In this document: piece after piece, positions 1-9,732 of the stretch
Layout of the letters: each line of letters begins with the position of its first letter
How positions within the stretch are numbered: the stretch's first letter is position 1
NCBI GenBank assembly: GCA_034096865.1
Contig: JAWQFJ010000583.1
Span: forward strand, 1 to 64,000
From: Theodoxus fluviatilis
Taxonomy: Eukaryota > Mollusca > Gastropoda > Cycloneritida > Neritidae
Direction of reading: 5' to 3'
DNA: 64,000 bases
The notes under the pieces: model-generated
The model's database searches: none
Seen by the model: the letters and a program-made list of their open reading frames with translations, nothing else
What the model was told of the DNA's origin: nothing
Position numbers and translations under genes: made by a program

Positions 1-36
1 TTGTATTGTATTGTAGTGTATTGTATTGTATTGTAT
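1..36. repeat. (TTGTA)n microsatellite
   Basis: A pentanucleotide repeat with one variant unit, cut by the window edge. Other LINE copies in this window end in short microsatellites, so this may be the tail of an element outside the window; that is inference. Confidence 0.85.
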
Positions 37-740
37 CCATACTTGTTTGGCATTTTTACTCATCTGATCCAGCTACAGTGTTGAGGTACTGAGGTCGCCT
101 TTTGCTGGGTCCCTAGTCATATGGACAACCCGGAAAATGAGAGAGCAGATCAAGCTGCCAAGTCTGCTCTCTCCCTTCCCACGTCCCCGGGCAGGATCCC
201 GGCGGGCGACCTAGTACCCCGTATTAATGCATATATTTTAAAACTTTGTCATGCCGACTGGGACGGCAGGGTACATAACAAACTTCATGAAGTAGCTTCT
301 GTGTGGGGTGAGCGTCTCTCCCCCACATCGCTCACCAGAAGAGAGGAAGTTGTGCTCTACCGTTCCAGGATCGGTCATTCTGTTCTGACCCACTCCTATT
401 TATTGCGGTCGGAGCCTCCACCGGAATGCCGTACCTGCCAGTGCAGGCTTACCATGCAGCACGTTCTGGTGGAGTGTTCCCGATTTGCTCATCTACGGGG
501 TGGGTCGAGCAGTCTATCTGATATTTTTAAAGATTCTCTTGCTTTGATAAACTTTTTGATAGATTCTGAGTTTTATTCTCGTCTATGAGTCGAAATGTGT
601 ATTCATTGTTTTCGATATTTTTCCACTTACCTCTTATGAGGTATTATTTTAATTACACATTTTTATACAGTAGAAGTACGGCGTAGCCTTGAATGGCCTT
701 CAGGGCTAATGAGCCCTTGGGCTCCATCCATCCATCCCCA
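37..740 (+). mobile_element. 5'-truncated non-LTR retrotransposon, RNase H end plus C-terminal zinc knuckle
   Basis: The reading frame is open from 85 to a TGA at 586-588. It begins with the end of an RNase H domain: the residues FCWVPSH at 100-120, then ENERADQAAK, match the usual WVPSHxGxxGNExADxAAK block. A C-terminal region follows with RSRIGHS and a C-x2-C-x8-H-x4-C knuckle (CRTCQC...HVLVEC), typical of I/Jockey-type LINEs that carry RNase H. The upstream endonuclease and reverse transcriptase are absent, so this is a dead 3' fragment. The 3' part (about 683-740) is AGCCTTGAATGGCCTTCAGG-like sequence followed by (CCAT)n. The same tail occurs on several SINE-like copies elsewhere in the window. 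The exact clade is uncertain. Confidence 0.75.
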
Positions 741-936
741 AGTGTTTTGTGGGTGACAAGAGATGTGAATTTTTGCCCTATCGCCCTTTATGCTTTATCG
801 TGTTTGAAGGTTCTACACAGCCTTTGCGGGCTGATGGGCAGTGAGACTCGATTTATTGGGGTTCACGTCACTGGCTAGTTTGATTGTATTAGACTCCACT
901 GTCATGAAAAGTTGTGATACCTTGTAAAAATTGGTG

Positions 937-996
937 TTTCTTAACGTTGTGGCCTTATATAGCCTACAGGACTGATAGGCCCTTAAACTCCATCCA

Positions 997-1064
<68 letters not shown>
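937..1064 (+). repeat. SINE/LINE 3' tail followed by (CT)n
   Basis: 937-998 holds the tail motif GGCCTTATATAGCCTACAGG followed by ACTGATAGGCCC, as in the copies near 28850 and 16650. It runs directly into a (CT)n microsatellite at about 1000-1064. The rest of 741-1400 shows no gene. Confidence 0.65.
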
Positions 1065-1067
<3 letters not shown>

Positions 1068-1400
1068 AACATGTGCTATCCCTTTTTTGATGGCATCCTT
1101 TGCCATTGAACCTCCTTTTATTTTCTCTTTGTGTACTTTTTTGTATAACTCCTTGTGAACGATATGTCTAGTCTGAAAAAGACGCCACGAGGTTATAAAA
1201 AAATGTAGTTGCATATTCCATTTTCCTGCGGCAGCTGACTCCAGAGCTCAATCTGGCGGATAAAGGCCAACTTTTTTTCTTCTTCATTTTTCCCCCAATG
1301 CGGACAGTCACGTTGCACCTCACATGCTGGATTCATCATGGCTGGACTTTCAGTGTGAAAGACCTCACAATGTTTTCGATCTGTGAAATTTCGCAACTTT

Positions 1401-1709
1401 CGCAACTTCAGCGTGCAAGGAAAATTTGGAAACGGATTTGGTTTTTATGACAGTATACACGTCATACATAGCAACCATGAAAGCACACACGTCGTGCACC
1501 CCTAATGTGCAGTGATCGGTTAAACAATTGTTAGATTCCTGTTACCACACGAAGTGCACACTCGTGATCACAGTCTTTAATCACTGTAAAGTCTGCAAAT
1601 GTGTGTACACGTGATGCTCTCATCGATTTACCGCAATTTTCCCGGTGATAAATGAAAAATGATCCCCCGATGAAGCGTTTCCAAATTTTCCTTGCACGCT
1701 GAAGTTGCG
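1401..1709. mobile_element. MITE with perfect 34-bp terminal inverted repeats
   Basis: Bases 1401-1434 are the exact reverse complement of 1676-1709 (34 of 34). The 309-bp unit has no coding capacity, and its interior contains further imperfect palindromic sequence (TACACGTCAT near 1455, TACACGTGAT near 1606). The perfect arms suggest a young non-autonomous DNA transposon. No target duplication is obvious, so the superfamily is unknown. Confidence 0.8.
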
Positions 1710-3112
1710 TTTGGCTGGAAACGATTGTGAGGCATTCGAAAAATCAATAACTTATTGGGTCCCAATCCGATTTTAAAAAAAAATCAAATTCGATTCCCTG
1801 CATTGTCTAGCATTCTATCAGGGACCTCTCTCATAGAGATGGATTGGAAGATTATGTAATCGCTTAACGAGGATATCAAAAATGTTTCTCTATGTTGTCT
1901 GCTTTACGTTTAACAGAACGCGAGCGGTGTCCACATATCTTTGATACACCTTTGAAAATTATGAACACTGGGGAAACTCCAATGTACGAAAGTTGTCTAA
2001 CTCGAGCGGCACACGGCCAGGGGATCTGCGCCGCACACGAGGACAGCTGTGAAGGCTTGTGATGACTTTGTCGCAAACAACGGCAGCCCTTTGATCAGCT
2101 GGTGGGGAAAAACGATTACATAATGGTCAATTTCGTTGGCTAACACAAATGTCACTGAACATGCATGGAAAACATTAAACTCTTGGGATGAGAGACTCAT
2201 CTGCATTATGGTTGCATTTTCTTATGACACCTCAGGCAGAGGCAGAATGGATGCTAACGGCTAGTGAATTCGGCGTGAAATGTACTGTAGTTATAAATTA
2301 ATACCCTGCAATGATCGGAAAACATCGTGCATTAAAGCGATGCCTCGTAATGTTTTACCCAGAACGGAGTTTGTTGAGTGTTATGGTTTTTCTTGCCACA
2401 CAATGCATAACATTCATGTCTGCAGCATGTCAACCTTTGTATCGTTAAGTGTAGTGATCCGTGTGAAAATTGCGGATTTCATTTACTACATGGGGTAAAA
2501 ATCGTAAGTACAATATTAAAAAACCCAATTATTCGCAAATACTTGTACAACTCACGTATCAATTCTAAATACATTTGCTCCAGTGAAGTATGAAAAAGAT
2601 ATATCCCAAGTAGGGAAGACCTGATGCTTGATTTCAGTAAGAAGATGGAGATTGATAAAATCGTACGCGATGATTCGAATGCTTTGTAACTAGCTCTACA
2701 ACGTTAGAGGAGGTTCAACCTCTAAAAACATGAATATTCAGACAAGATCACTTGCATTCTTTACTCCACTTATTTTTACTTTGTATATGTTCTAGTATCG
2801 CGACACAACGTTTTATTGCCAAGATTTCTCTCTAAATAACTTTCATTTGTCTCTTTGTTGAGTAAGGTATCACACTAAACAATTATTTGAGATGCTTTTA
2901 ACTTAGAAACAATCATAACACAAAAACTGTTCAACTGATCTTGAACCTTTCTTATTAACCAATGTGCTGCTTTTTTCTTCCTCTTGTTGAAAAATCAGAT
3001 CGTTAGCAGGGTGCGACACTTTAATTCTGACTGGTCCTCAATTTGGTAATGAGCATACTTTTTCCATATTTAACACTACCCACCAATTTATCTCCGACAG
3101 TGCAATAAAAGG
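1710..3112. other. No recognisable gene
   Basis: AT-rich non-coding sequence. The short open frames here have no family features and no splice-site context that I can support. Confidence 0.5.
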
Positions 3113-3160
3113 AATGGGGATGGGGGGTGGGGGGTGGGGGGTGGGGGTGGGGTTGGGGTA
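3113..3160 (+). other. G-rich tract, strong G-quadruplex candidate
   Basis: At least six runs of four or more G separated by one or two bases (units of TGGGGGG), all on the plus strand. The spacing is ideal for a quadruplex; formation in vivo is inference. No gene lies next to it. Confidence 0.7.
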
Positions 3161-3891
3161 AGTGCAACCTAACGCTGGCCTTAAGACCTACGTTGGAGCA
3201 TAAAGAAGTAGAACAAAGAAAACGCTTATGTTGACGGTTGTAGGCCATTCTTGACTGGGGGAGCACTCCGCTAGTCAAGATCCAGGTGTGAAATCCCGTA
3301 GTGTTCCCAGGACAAGCTCTGGCCGGGCGCACACTCCGCCAATTTGTCCGCGGTTCTCACATAAAACGCGCAAGTTGAGGATTACTGACACACACGAAGA
3401 CACCGTAAGTAAATAACAGTACTGATCTCTGAGAGCGCTAGGCAGAACACATCAATAGTTCATTAATATTGCCAAGTTATTGAAATGGAGATGTGGATCG
3501 AAGTAGATTTCCTGGCGAAAGTCGGGCCACAGATTGACACGGTTCTACGCGCCTTTCACGTGTAACTGTGTGGTTCGGGCAGACACCTCCCGGTAGCCGA
3601 TCTTTTTGTACCTTCGGCACAAGTTCGTGAGCGGTGTGTTCACGCGGTTAAAAACTGCCTTGATGACAGGCGATAACTGTGTTGATTAAGGTAATTGTAA
3701 TGATGCCAGTGCTGGTGGAGACATGACAATGACCTGGATAAAAAGGAAAGCCAAACTAACAGATTCCGTAAAATGGTCTATACTCTCCCCAAACCCACTT
3801 TACCCCCAACCTTCCAAACCACTCAAATCCCCCCTCACCCCCCTCCCTTCACACGTCTTTCCTTCTCCGCCTAAATATCTTAAACAGCAAC

Positions 3892-3895
<4 letters not shown>

Positions 3896-3933
<38 letters not shown>

Positions 3934-3970
3934 GAGAGAAACAGGGAGAGAGAGAGAAAGATAGAGATAG

Positions 3971-4003
<33 letters not shown>
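3896..4003. repeat. (GA)n/(GATA)n compound microsatellite
   Basis: Simple GA repeat passing into GATA units at about 3963-3990 and back to GA. It abuts the 3' end of the minus-strand LINE tail that starts at 4004. Confidence 0.85.
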
Positions 4004-4250
4004 TTTTATTCGTTTATTTCGGCCAACGACCCATTACTTAGGAATATATACACTTCTACAAATTAAAAACATTAGTATATAAGTTGCATAAGTCACAAAA
4101 TATATTATCTTCGGATGAAAGACAGGAATCTTCCCAAACTCGCCAGTATGCAATTTCACTTACAATAATAAGTATTTTTGTACACCAAGTTAAAGTTGTT
4201 CACATATCAACTTCTAATTTCAATGCTCGTCTTGAGCGTCTGATGAAATC

Positions 4251-4253
<3 letters not shown>
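4004..4253 (-). mobile_element. Solo LINE 3' end (minus strand) between (GA)n tracts
   Basis: Read on the minus strand, it ends with GGGTCGTTGGCCGAAATAAA followed by microsatellite. This is the same hairpin-AATAAA-microsatellite ending as the LINEs at 4517-6545, 37700-38370 and 58461-59893. No intact reading frame remains. (GA)n lies on both sides. Confidence 0.55.
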
Positions 4254-4290
<37 letters not shown>

Positions 4291-4293
4291 AGG

Positions 4294-4359
<66 letters not shown>
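4254..4359. repeat. (GA)n microsatellite
   Basis: About 105 bp of GA with one GGGAGGGG interruption near 4287. Confidence 0.9.
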
Positions 4360-4362
<3 letters not shown>

Positions 4363-4498
4363 AATGAGAATGTGTATGTGCAATTTGTATTTCAAAGTAC
4401 AGGGCTGTTTTCGCACATAAGCTGCAGATTGCTTTCCCTCAATAGCAATGAGTAATAGATGAACATAGTTACTGCTCTAGTCATTTTTGCATCTTACC

Positions 4499-4516
4499 AG
4501 AGAGAGAGAGAGAGAT
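4499..4516. repeat. Short (GA)n at the LINE 3' junction
   Basis: GA repeat immediately before the minus-strand LINE 3' terminus. Confidence 0.8.
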
Positions 4517-6545
4517 TTGAGATTTGATATCTTTATTGCGAGGCCGACGGCCCAAAACAATCTTTACAGAATTTACAAGCACATTCTGGAATGGACAGTA
4601 AATTTCGAGTGATTACATGATGGTAGAAGGAAAATAACCATACTTTAATATCTTTCTCTCTGGAACATAGGACATCAGGTAAGGGTTGTTGGGAAGGGGT
4701 TGGGGGTTTTGGGAACACGAGCTGTTGGGAGCTTTTCCTTGTCACATAGGCCTACTATAGATACACTAGCAGTTATTATGGAAAGATTAACCGGGGGGGT
4801 GGGGGCATTTTTCGATATGCTCTTTACTCCCTTCTTGGAGGCGCTGAAGACGACGTTTCAGCGCATAGTGAATAAACATTGCAGTATTTTTTGTTTTGAT
4901 ATATCCTCGTCCATCGATCAAAAATTTGAAACTTCTGGAATTTATATATTGACTATATCTTTCTATGTACTTCTCTCTGAGATCCTGATAAATACCACAT
5001 TCTAACAGAAAGTGAGGTTCGTCTTCTACTTGATCTATACAGAATGGACATTGCGTATTATCTCCACCAAACGCTTGATGAGTGCGCAAACCACTTACAC
5101 CTAATCTGAAGCGTACAAATGCGTCTCTAAACTTTCCTATTTCTAAGTTACTCAGGTACTTTTCACAATCAAACGAGTCTTTAAGGACACTGTATAATAG
5201 AAAACGCTGGCTATCATTTATTTTACTGTGCCAATTCTGTGTGAAGCAGTCTTGTAGCCTGACTTTTAATTTTTTCAGGAAGCCCTTTTCGTTCTCTATA
5301 CCTCGATTTAACCAAACAAAGGCAAACCCTGACTTGCATAAACAATCTCTGACAAACTTTAACCAATTCATCTCATCAGGAATTGATGTACCTTCCAACA
5401 TTAGAAGTGCTTGTCTAGGNTAATCTGTCCTGAGGCATTTTCTGTATTCTAAACCAGTACTTAATGGCTCTTATTGTGCTATTTACCATAAGTGGAAATC
5501 TTCCAGTTTCGCCATAAACCAAATTATTCGGCGTCTTTGAATGGACATTTAAGAAGCGCTTGCATGCGAACAGATGAGCCCTTTCAACACTGGATTGCTC
5601 TTTCAGACCCCAGAGTTCAGATGCATACAGAAGAGAAGGCTGAACCTGCGCATCGAATAATTTGAAAAATATACCAGGCTTACGGCTGTGCAATGCCCAC
5701 ATCATCTTGAGCAGAGAGACGATCTTCTGCTTTGCTTTTGTCGCTGCGTTGTCAAGAGCTACGTTTTCTGATAACTTCGTTGTAAAGGTGTAGCCAAGAT
5801 ATTTAAGGGAGTTTACTACTTCAAGCTGAGTTCCCTGAAGGAACCATTTTTCTCCCCGGCCCAGAAAGCCTCCTCGACGAAAAACCATGACCTTCGTTTT
5901 TTCTGTGTTGATTCTCAGACCAACCTTTTGGGACGCGCAAGCAAGGTTGTTTATTTGGGTTTGCAAACCCACAGGAGAGGTGGATAGTAATGCTATGTCA
6001 TCCGCATATATAAGGAAAAAGATTTCTCTCTGCACTTCTTGCATCTGAACCCCATGTTTACCATGCTTTCGAACAAAATCAGCGACGAAAGTGATAAGTA
6101 ATGAAAATAAAACCGGGCTCTCTAAGGCGCCCCGTTTTGTTCCGGCAGGACAGTCAAAGAAATCTGACCTCCTACCATTCCACCGGACGCATGCCTGAAC
6201 TTTATCGTACATTGCTTTCAGCATTTTAATCAGTTTTGTAGAAATACCCAATTTTGCTAACATCGTCCAGAGGCTTTGGCGATTCACAGTATCGAAAGCT
6301 TTCAGTTAGTCAACGAATGCTACATACAGCTTTCCTCTTCTGCCACCGTATACAAACTTTGTTATCATGGCATGTAGTGTAAAAATATGATCAACAGTTG
6401 AGTGTTCTCTACGAAAACCAGCTTGTTCGACACATACTTTGCTGTTGTCTTCTACCCAGTTTTGTAGACGATTTGTCAATATTGACGAAAATAATTTACT
6501 AATGACACTAAGCAGTGATATACCTCTGTAATTTGAGGGATCTAG
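4517..6545 (-). mobile_element. 5'-truncated non-LTR retrotransposon (reverse transcriptase), defective
   Basis: Minus-strand LINE from the middle of the RT domain to the 3' UTR. Recognisable pieces in order: the RGISLLS and QAGFRREHST blocks (about 6540-6390), FVD-stop-LKAFDTV (stop codon at 6305-6307), the catalytic YADDIALLS (near 6010), the LLYASELWGL and KTPNNLVYGETGRFPL regions, and a C-terminal C-x2-C...H-x4-C finger (CPFC...HFLLEC) near 5045-5000. The reading frame ends at 4787. Defects are the in-frame TAA inside the KAFD motif, an ambiguous base at 5420 that interrupts the frame, and loss of everything upstream of the RT fingers. The 3' UTR ends in GGGCCGTCGGCCTCGCAATAAA and then (TC)n. 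It is a relative of the LINE at 58461-59893; clade CR1/Jockey-like, not certain. Confidence 0.85.
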
Positions 6546-6558
6546 TGAGAGAGAGAGA

Positions 6559-6624
<66 letters not shown>
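6546..6624. repeat. (GA)n microsatellite at the LINE 5' truncation point
   Basis: About 79 bp of GA starting exactly where the LINE homology stops. Confidence 0.9.
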
Positions 6625-6629
<5 letters not shown>

Positions 6630-6697
6630 GTAAAGTTTCAGGCACCCTTTTCACAATGCAGGACATGTTATCATGGCGGTTCTGAACTGGGCGACCT

Positions 6698-6850
6698 CTG
6701 GGCCCGCGACACAGGTTTGGGGGGAACGGCCAACTAAGTTTGTACGCTGTACCTTACCAGCTGGACGAAATCTCGGCCCGCGACACAGGTTTGGGGGGAA
6801 CGGCCAACTAAGTGTGTACGCTGTACCTTACCCGCTAGACGAAATCTCAG
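6698..6850. repeat. 74-bp tandem duplication
   Basis: GCCCGCGACACAGGTTTGGG begins at 6702 and again at 6776. The two units differ at a few bases and a third partial unit follows (CAGCCCGCGAACTGGGTTCG). No gene function is apparent. Confidence 0.75.
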
Positions 6851-8235
6851 CCCGCGAACTGGGTTCGAGGTTGCTATAACAAGTTTTGGGAACCATTCCG
6901 AACCTTTGCTACGACTGGCTGATTAGAGAGAGCTCTTTCGCGCCAGGAGGCTCGTTGATTTCGGTAGCATGTGAAAACATATGTTGTCCGTCATTTCGTT
7001 TTTGGTTCGAAGATAAATGCTCATTTGTAGAATTACTGACACACATTCAAGAAAACATAACCAGAGAACTACATATATTTTTCAAAGTTGCATGTAGAAT
7101 ACATCTATAGTTCATTCAAACTGCCACCAAAATGTCGATCGAAGTTGGCCAAGTTCGGGGAGTGACGCATGCATATCATTACATTTACAGTCACTTGAGA
7201 AACTAAACTTTGGTTCGTTTTATTCGGGCTGATTACATGTTTCGCCGAAATAGTGGTTCATCCAATTTTAACAGGGCGACAAAACTTTGCTGACTTTGCT
7301 TTTGTGCATGAGCCGCTCCTATTTTCCAGTCTGTCACCATGTGGTCAGTTCGGCTGCCCACTCAGCACTGTTTTTCTTTCATTGTAAACATCCTCTCCAT
7401 TTCCATCCCCGCATCAGACTCTTGGACACAAATGCCTACTGAAGCCATGCCCTCCCATGCCAGCCTCACTTTCCTGCGCCTTCTTGCACTTGTACGCCTT
7501 CGTGCCACCACTCTGTTTCTTCTGGACATCTGGCTCCTCTCAAGTTCTTGGACGGCAGATGCCCACTCTGCCCCCCCCCCCCCTCTTCCCAGGCATTCCT
7601 CGTACCACCCCCCATCCCGCACCCTCTCCATCCCATGCCACGCCTTTCTCTTGACCCCTCCCCGGATACCGGCGTTTTCCGGTTTTATGGAATATATTGA
7701 GGTGATCACTTGTGCTTAGGGCAGAGTAGAGTAGAGCAGAATAGAGTACGAACTCATTCTTGCAGCTACTGAATAAATGGATGAAATGGGAACCGACTGA
7801 CTCCATGTCCCTATGTGCCTCTGCCGCCCAACACTTGGGAGGTAGGGGAAAAGTTCCCAGAGAAAATGTGATCCTGCTAGTGTCGTTGGGGCTTGCACTG
7901 AGCTGATCATAGAAAGTATATCACGTGTCATTTCTTTTCCTTGTCATTCACCTAAAGAAGTAGAAGATTGCTTGTTGACGAGTGAAAGGAAAAAGACGCA
8001 ATTTCTTTTTTTTCATTTCACGGAGACTTCTGCATTATTGCAATGACCGGCACAAAAACGACCCACATTATAGTAATTTTTAAAGTTGATAAGGAATTGT
8101 GAAGTTCAATTTTCATCTCATTTTCAAGCATAAGTTTTGTCCTTAAATCGAACTCAGCAGAGCTTGATCATGAATCAGAAATGCGTGACTGGTGGTAACA
8201 TTTCTAGGTTTTTGTTGTGATTTCCTGAAGAAACT
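6851..8235. other. Non-coding stretch upstream of the GPCR
   Basis: No supported gene. It contains a C-homopolymer near 7569-7582 and pyrimidine-rich sequence at 7440-7680. Bases 7030-7150 resemble 3380-3510 (TTACTGACACACA, ATAGTTCATT and GATCGAAGT occur in the same order), so both may be copies of an old dispersed repeat. Confidence 0.4.
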
Positions 8236-8301
8236 TTGTCAAACATTAAGAAGAAATTAACATTGAGGCTGATGAAACATCCACCAGAGTTTGTGTCGTC
8301 C

Positions 8302-8339
8302 TTTTTTTCTCGATTTCAAACTTTGTCCGTGTGTTCCAG
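8302..8339 (+). promoter_or_regulatory. Candidate 3' splice site before the GPCR coding exon
   Basis: TCGTCCTTTTTTTCTCG, further pyrimidine-rich sequence and then TGTGTTCCAG, followed by G. The context fits a splice acceptor for a 5' UTR exon that I cannot locate. It helps choose the 8386 start. Confidence 0.4.
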
Positions 8340-8385
8340 GGACGCTGTAGCTCACCCTTCCACCACCAGACGTCCCTGTGACGTC

Positions 8386-9732
8386 ATGGCAACCACCGAG
8401 GCGTCCCCTGAATTGGATGAGGATGTGGCCGAGACCGTCAAGCTGGTGACGTCAGCTGTCATACTTCCGGTCTGCGGGCTGGGCATCATCCTGAGCGCTC
8501 TAAGTGTCGCCACCTACCGACGCATTCCTCTCCGGAACGCCTCCTCCACGTTTCTGACCGCTCTGGCCTTTGCAGATTTCGTTTTCCTGCTGCTGGGCCT
8601 TCTTCGAATTGTCATCTACCTGACCCAGGACACCAACCAGTTAGCTGGGAGGAGGATACGCTACTATAGCCTTATGGTAGTCATCTTCTTCCTCGTCAGC
8701 TTCAGGAAGTTCATCGTGTGCATGCGATGTGCCATCAGCGCCGAGCGGATGATAGCCGTGGTTTCTCCGCTCAAGTCCCGCCACTTCAGGATGTGCCGAC
8801 ACCCCAAGCTGTTCGTGTTGACCGTCCTGGTTCTGACGCTCCTCTCCAACTTCCCCATCGTGCTGATGGTGGATTCAGAGAGAGACCTGTCCAATCACCT
8901 CCCGACCACGACGCTGTCTCTTAACAAGAGCGTTTCAGCAAGTCGTTGTGGTACTGACGAGAAGCTGGCAGTTGTGGAACAAGACGTGGACGTGTGGAAC
9001 GAAGACCGCATGGCTCGACCGACAAGATTTTCTTCTGGTTGGAAAAATCTACCCGTCAGTGGACAGCCCGACAGAGGGAACATCAGCAGTGTGGACTGCC
9101 AGTCGTCTGCCTCGAAGCTCATGCATGAGTCGTCGCTGCTGAGCAGCACAGACACAGAACAGTTCGGCGCGACGGTTTCGAGACAAGCTGGTAGTGGGAA
9201 CGGGTCGCTTGATGCAGAGGTTGGTAGTGGCACCTTCAACTTGACACTGTATCAAGTCTTTACCATGGTGGCGGAGATCTCCTTCATGCACGTCCCATTT
9301 GTCTGCACAGTCGTCTTCACCCTGGTCATCGCGCTGGCGATCAGGGGCAGCAAGGAAGTCCGTCGCACGCTCAAGGACTGCAACACGGCATCTCTGACCC
9401 ACAGACGGAGCCAGGTGACCCGGATGATCCTCTTCTCCACTTCAGCCTTCATCGTCCTGACGCTACCCATGACTTTGACTATGTTCCTGTCCAGCATCCT
9501 GCCGGAGTTCCTGGTGACGGGAAGGCAACGGAACCTTTACCTCGTCGTCAGCCGCATCAGCTTCGCCTGTGACGTGGTGGACAGCACCATCAACTTCTGG
9601 TTTTACTTCACCATGAGCAAGACGTTCCGCATGACGTTCAAAATGGTCATTGGCAAAATGACGTTCGTCCGCTTCATCGCAGCCAGACGGAACTACCCGC
9701 TCCTGTATGGCTCGGAGACGTCCAGTGTGTAG
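8386..9732 (+). CDS. Rhodopsin-like (class A) G-protein-coupled receptor, single exon
   Basis: 448 aa with seven hydrophobic segments: TM1 about 19-44, TM2 52-79, TM3 92-115, TM4 141-162, TM5 288-319, TM6 346-371, TM7 384-409. The DRY-equivalent is ERM (120-122) at the end of TM3, and the NPxxY region is NFWFYF (403-408), as in invertebrate peptide or orphan receptors. The second extracellular loop is unusually long (about 163-287), Ser-rich, with sequons at N180, N232, N272 and N285. No cysteine is visible at the usual start of TM3, so the canonical TM3-ECL2 disulfide may be missing. Start: ATG at 8386 is the first after a polypyrimidine tract and CAG (8302-8339) that looks like an acceptor, so a 5' UTR intron is likely. 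The frame stays open upstream, with another ATG at 8272. GC-rich codons contrast with the AT-rich flanks. The ligand is unknown; expected location is the plasma membrane. Confidence 0.85.
   Translation: MATTEASPELDEDVAETVKLVTSAVILPVCGLGIILSALSVATYRRIPLRNASSTFLTALAFADFVFLLLGLLRIVIYLTQDTNQLAGRRIRYYSLMVVIFFLVSFRKFIVCMRCAISAERMIAVVSPLKSRHFRMCRHPKLFVLTVLVLTLLSNFPIVLMVDSERDLSNHLPTTTLSLNKSVSASRCGTDEKLAVVEQDVDVWNEDRMARPTRFSSGWKNLPVSGQPDRGNISSVDCQSSASKLMHESSLLSSTDTEQFGATVSRQAGSGNGSLDAEVGSGTFNLTLYQVFTMVAEISFMHVPFVCTVVFTLVIALAIRGSKEVRRTLKDCNTASLTHRRSQVTRMILFSTSAFIVLTLPMTLTMFLSSILPEFLVTGRQRNLYLVVSRISFACDVVDSTINFWFYFTMSKTFRMTFKMVIGKMTFVRFIAARRNYPLLYGSETSSV

Noticed and set aside
7339..7810. Overlapping frames on both strands near 7.3-7.8 kb
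   Set aside because: They are pyrimidine-rich, low-complexity sequence with no domain, splice context or conserved motif.
8236..8385. N-terminal extension of the GPCR to a TTG at 8236 or ATG at 8272
   Set aside because: A polypyrimidine tract and CAG at 8302-8339 suggest the extension is intronic. ATG at 8386 gives a normal short extracellular N-terminus.
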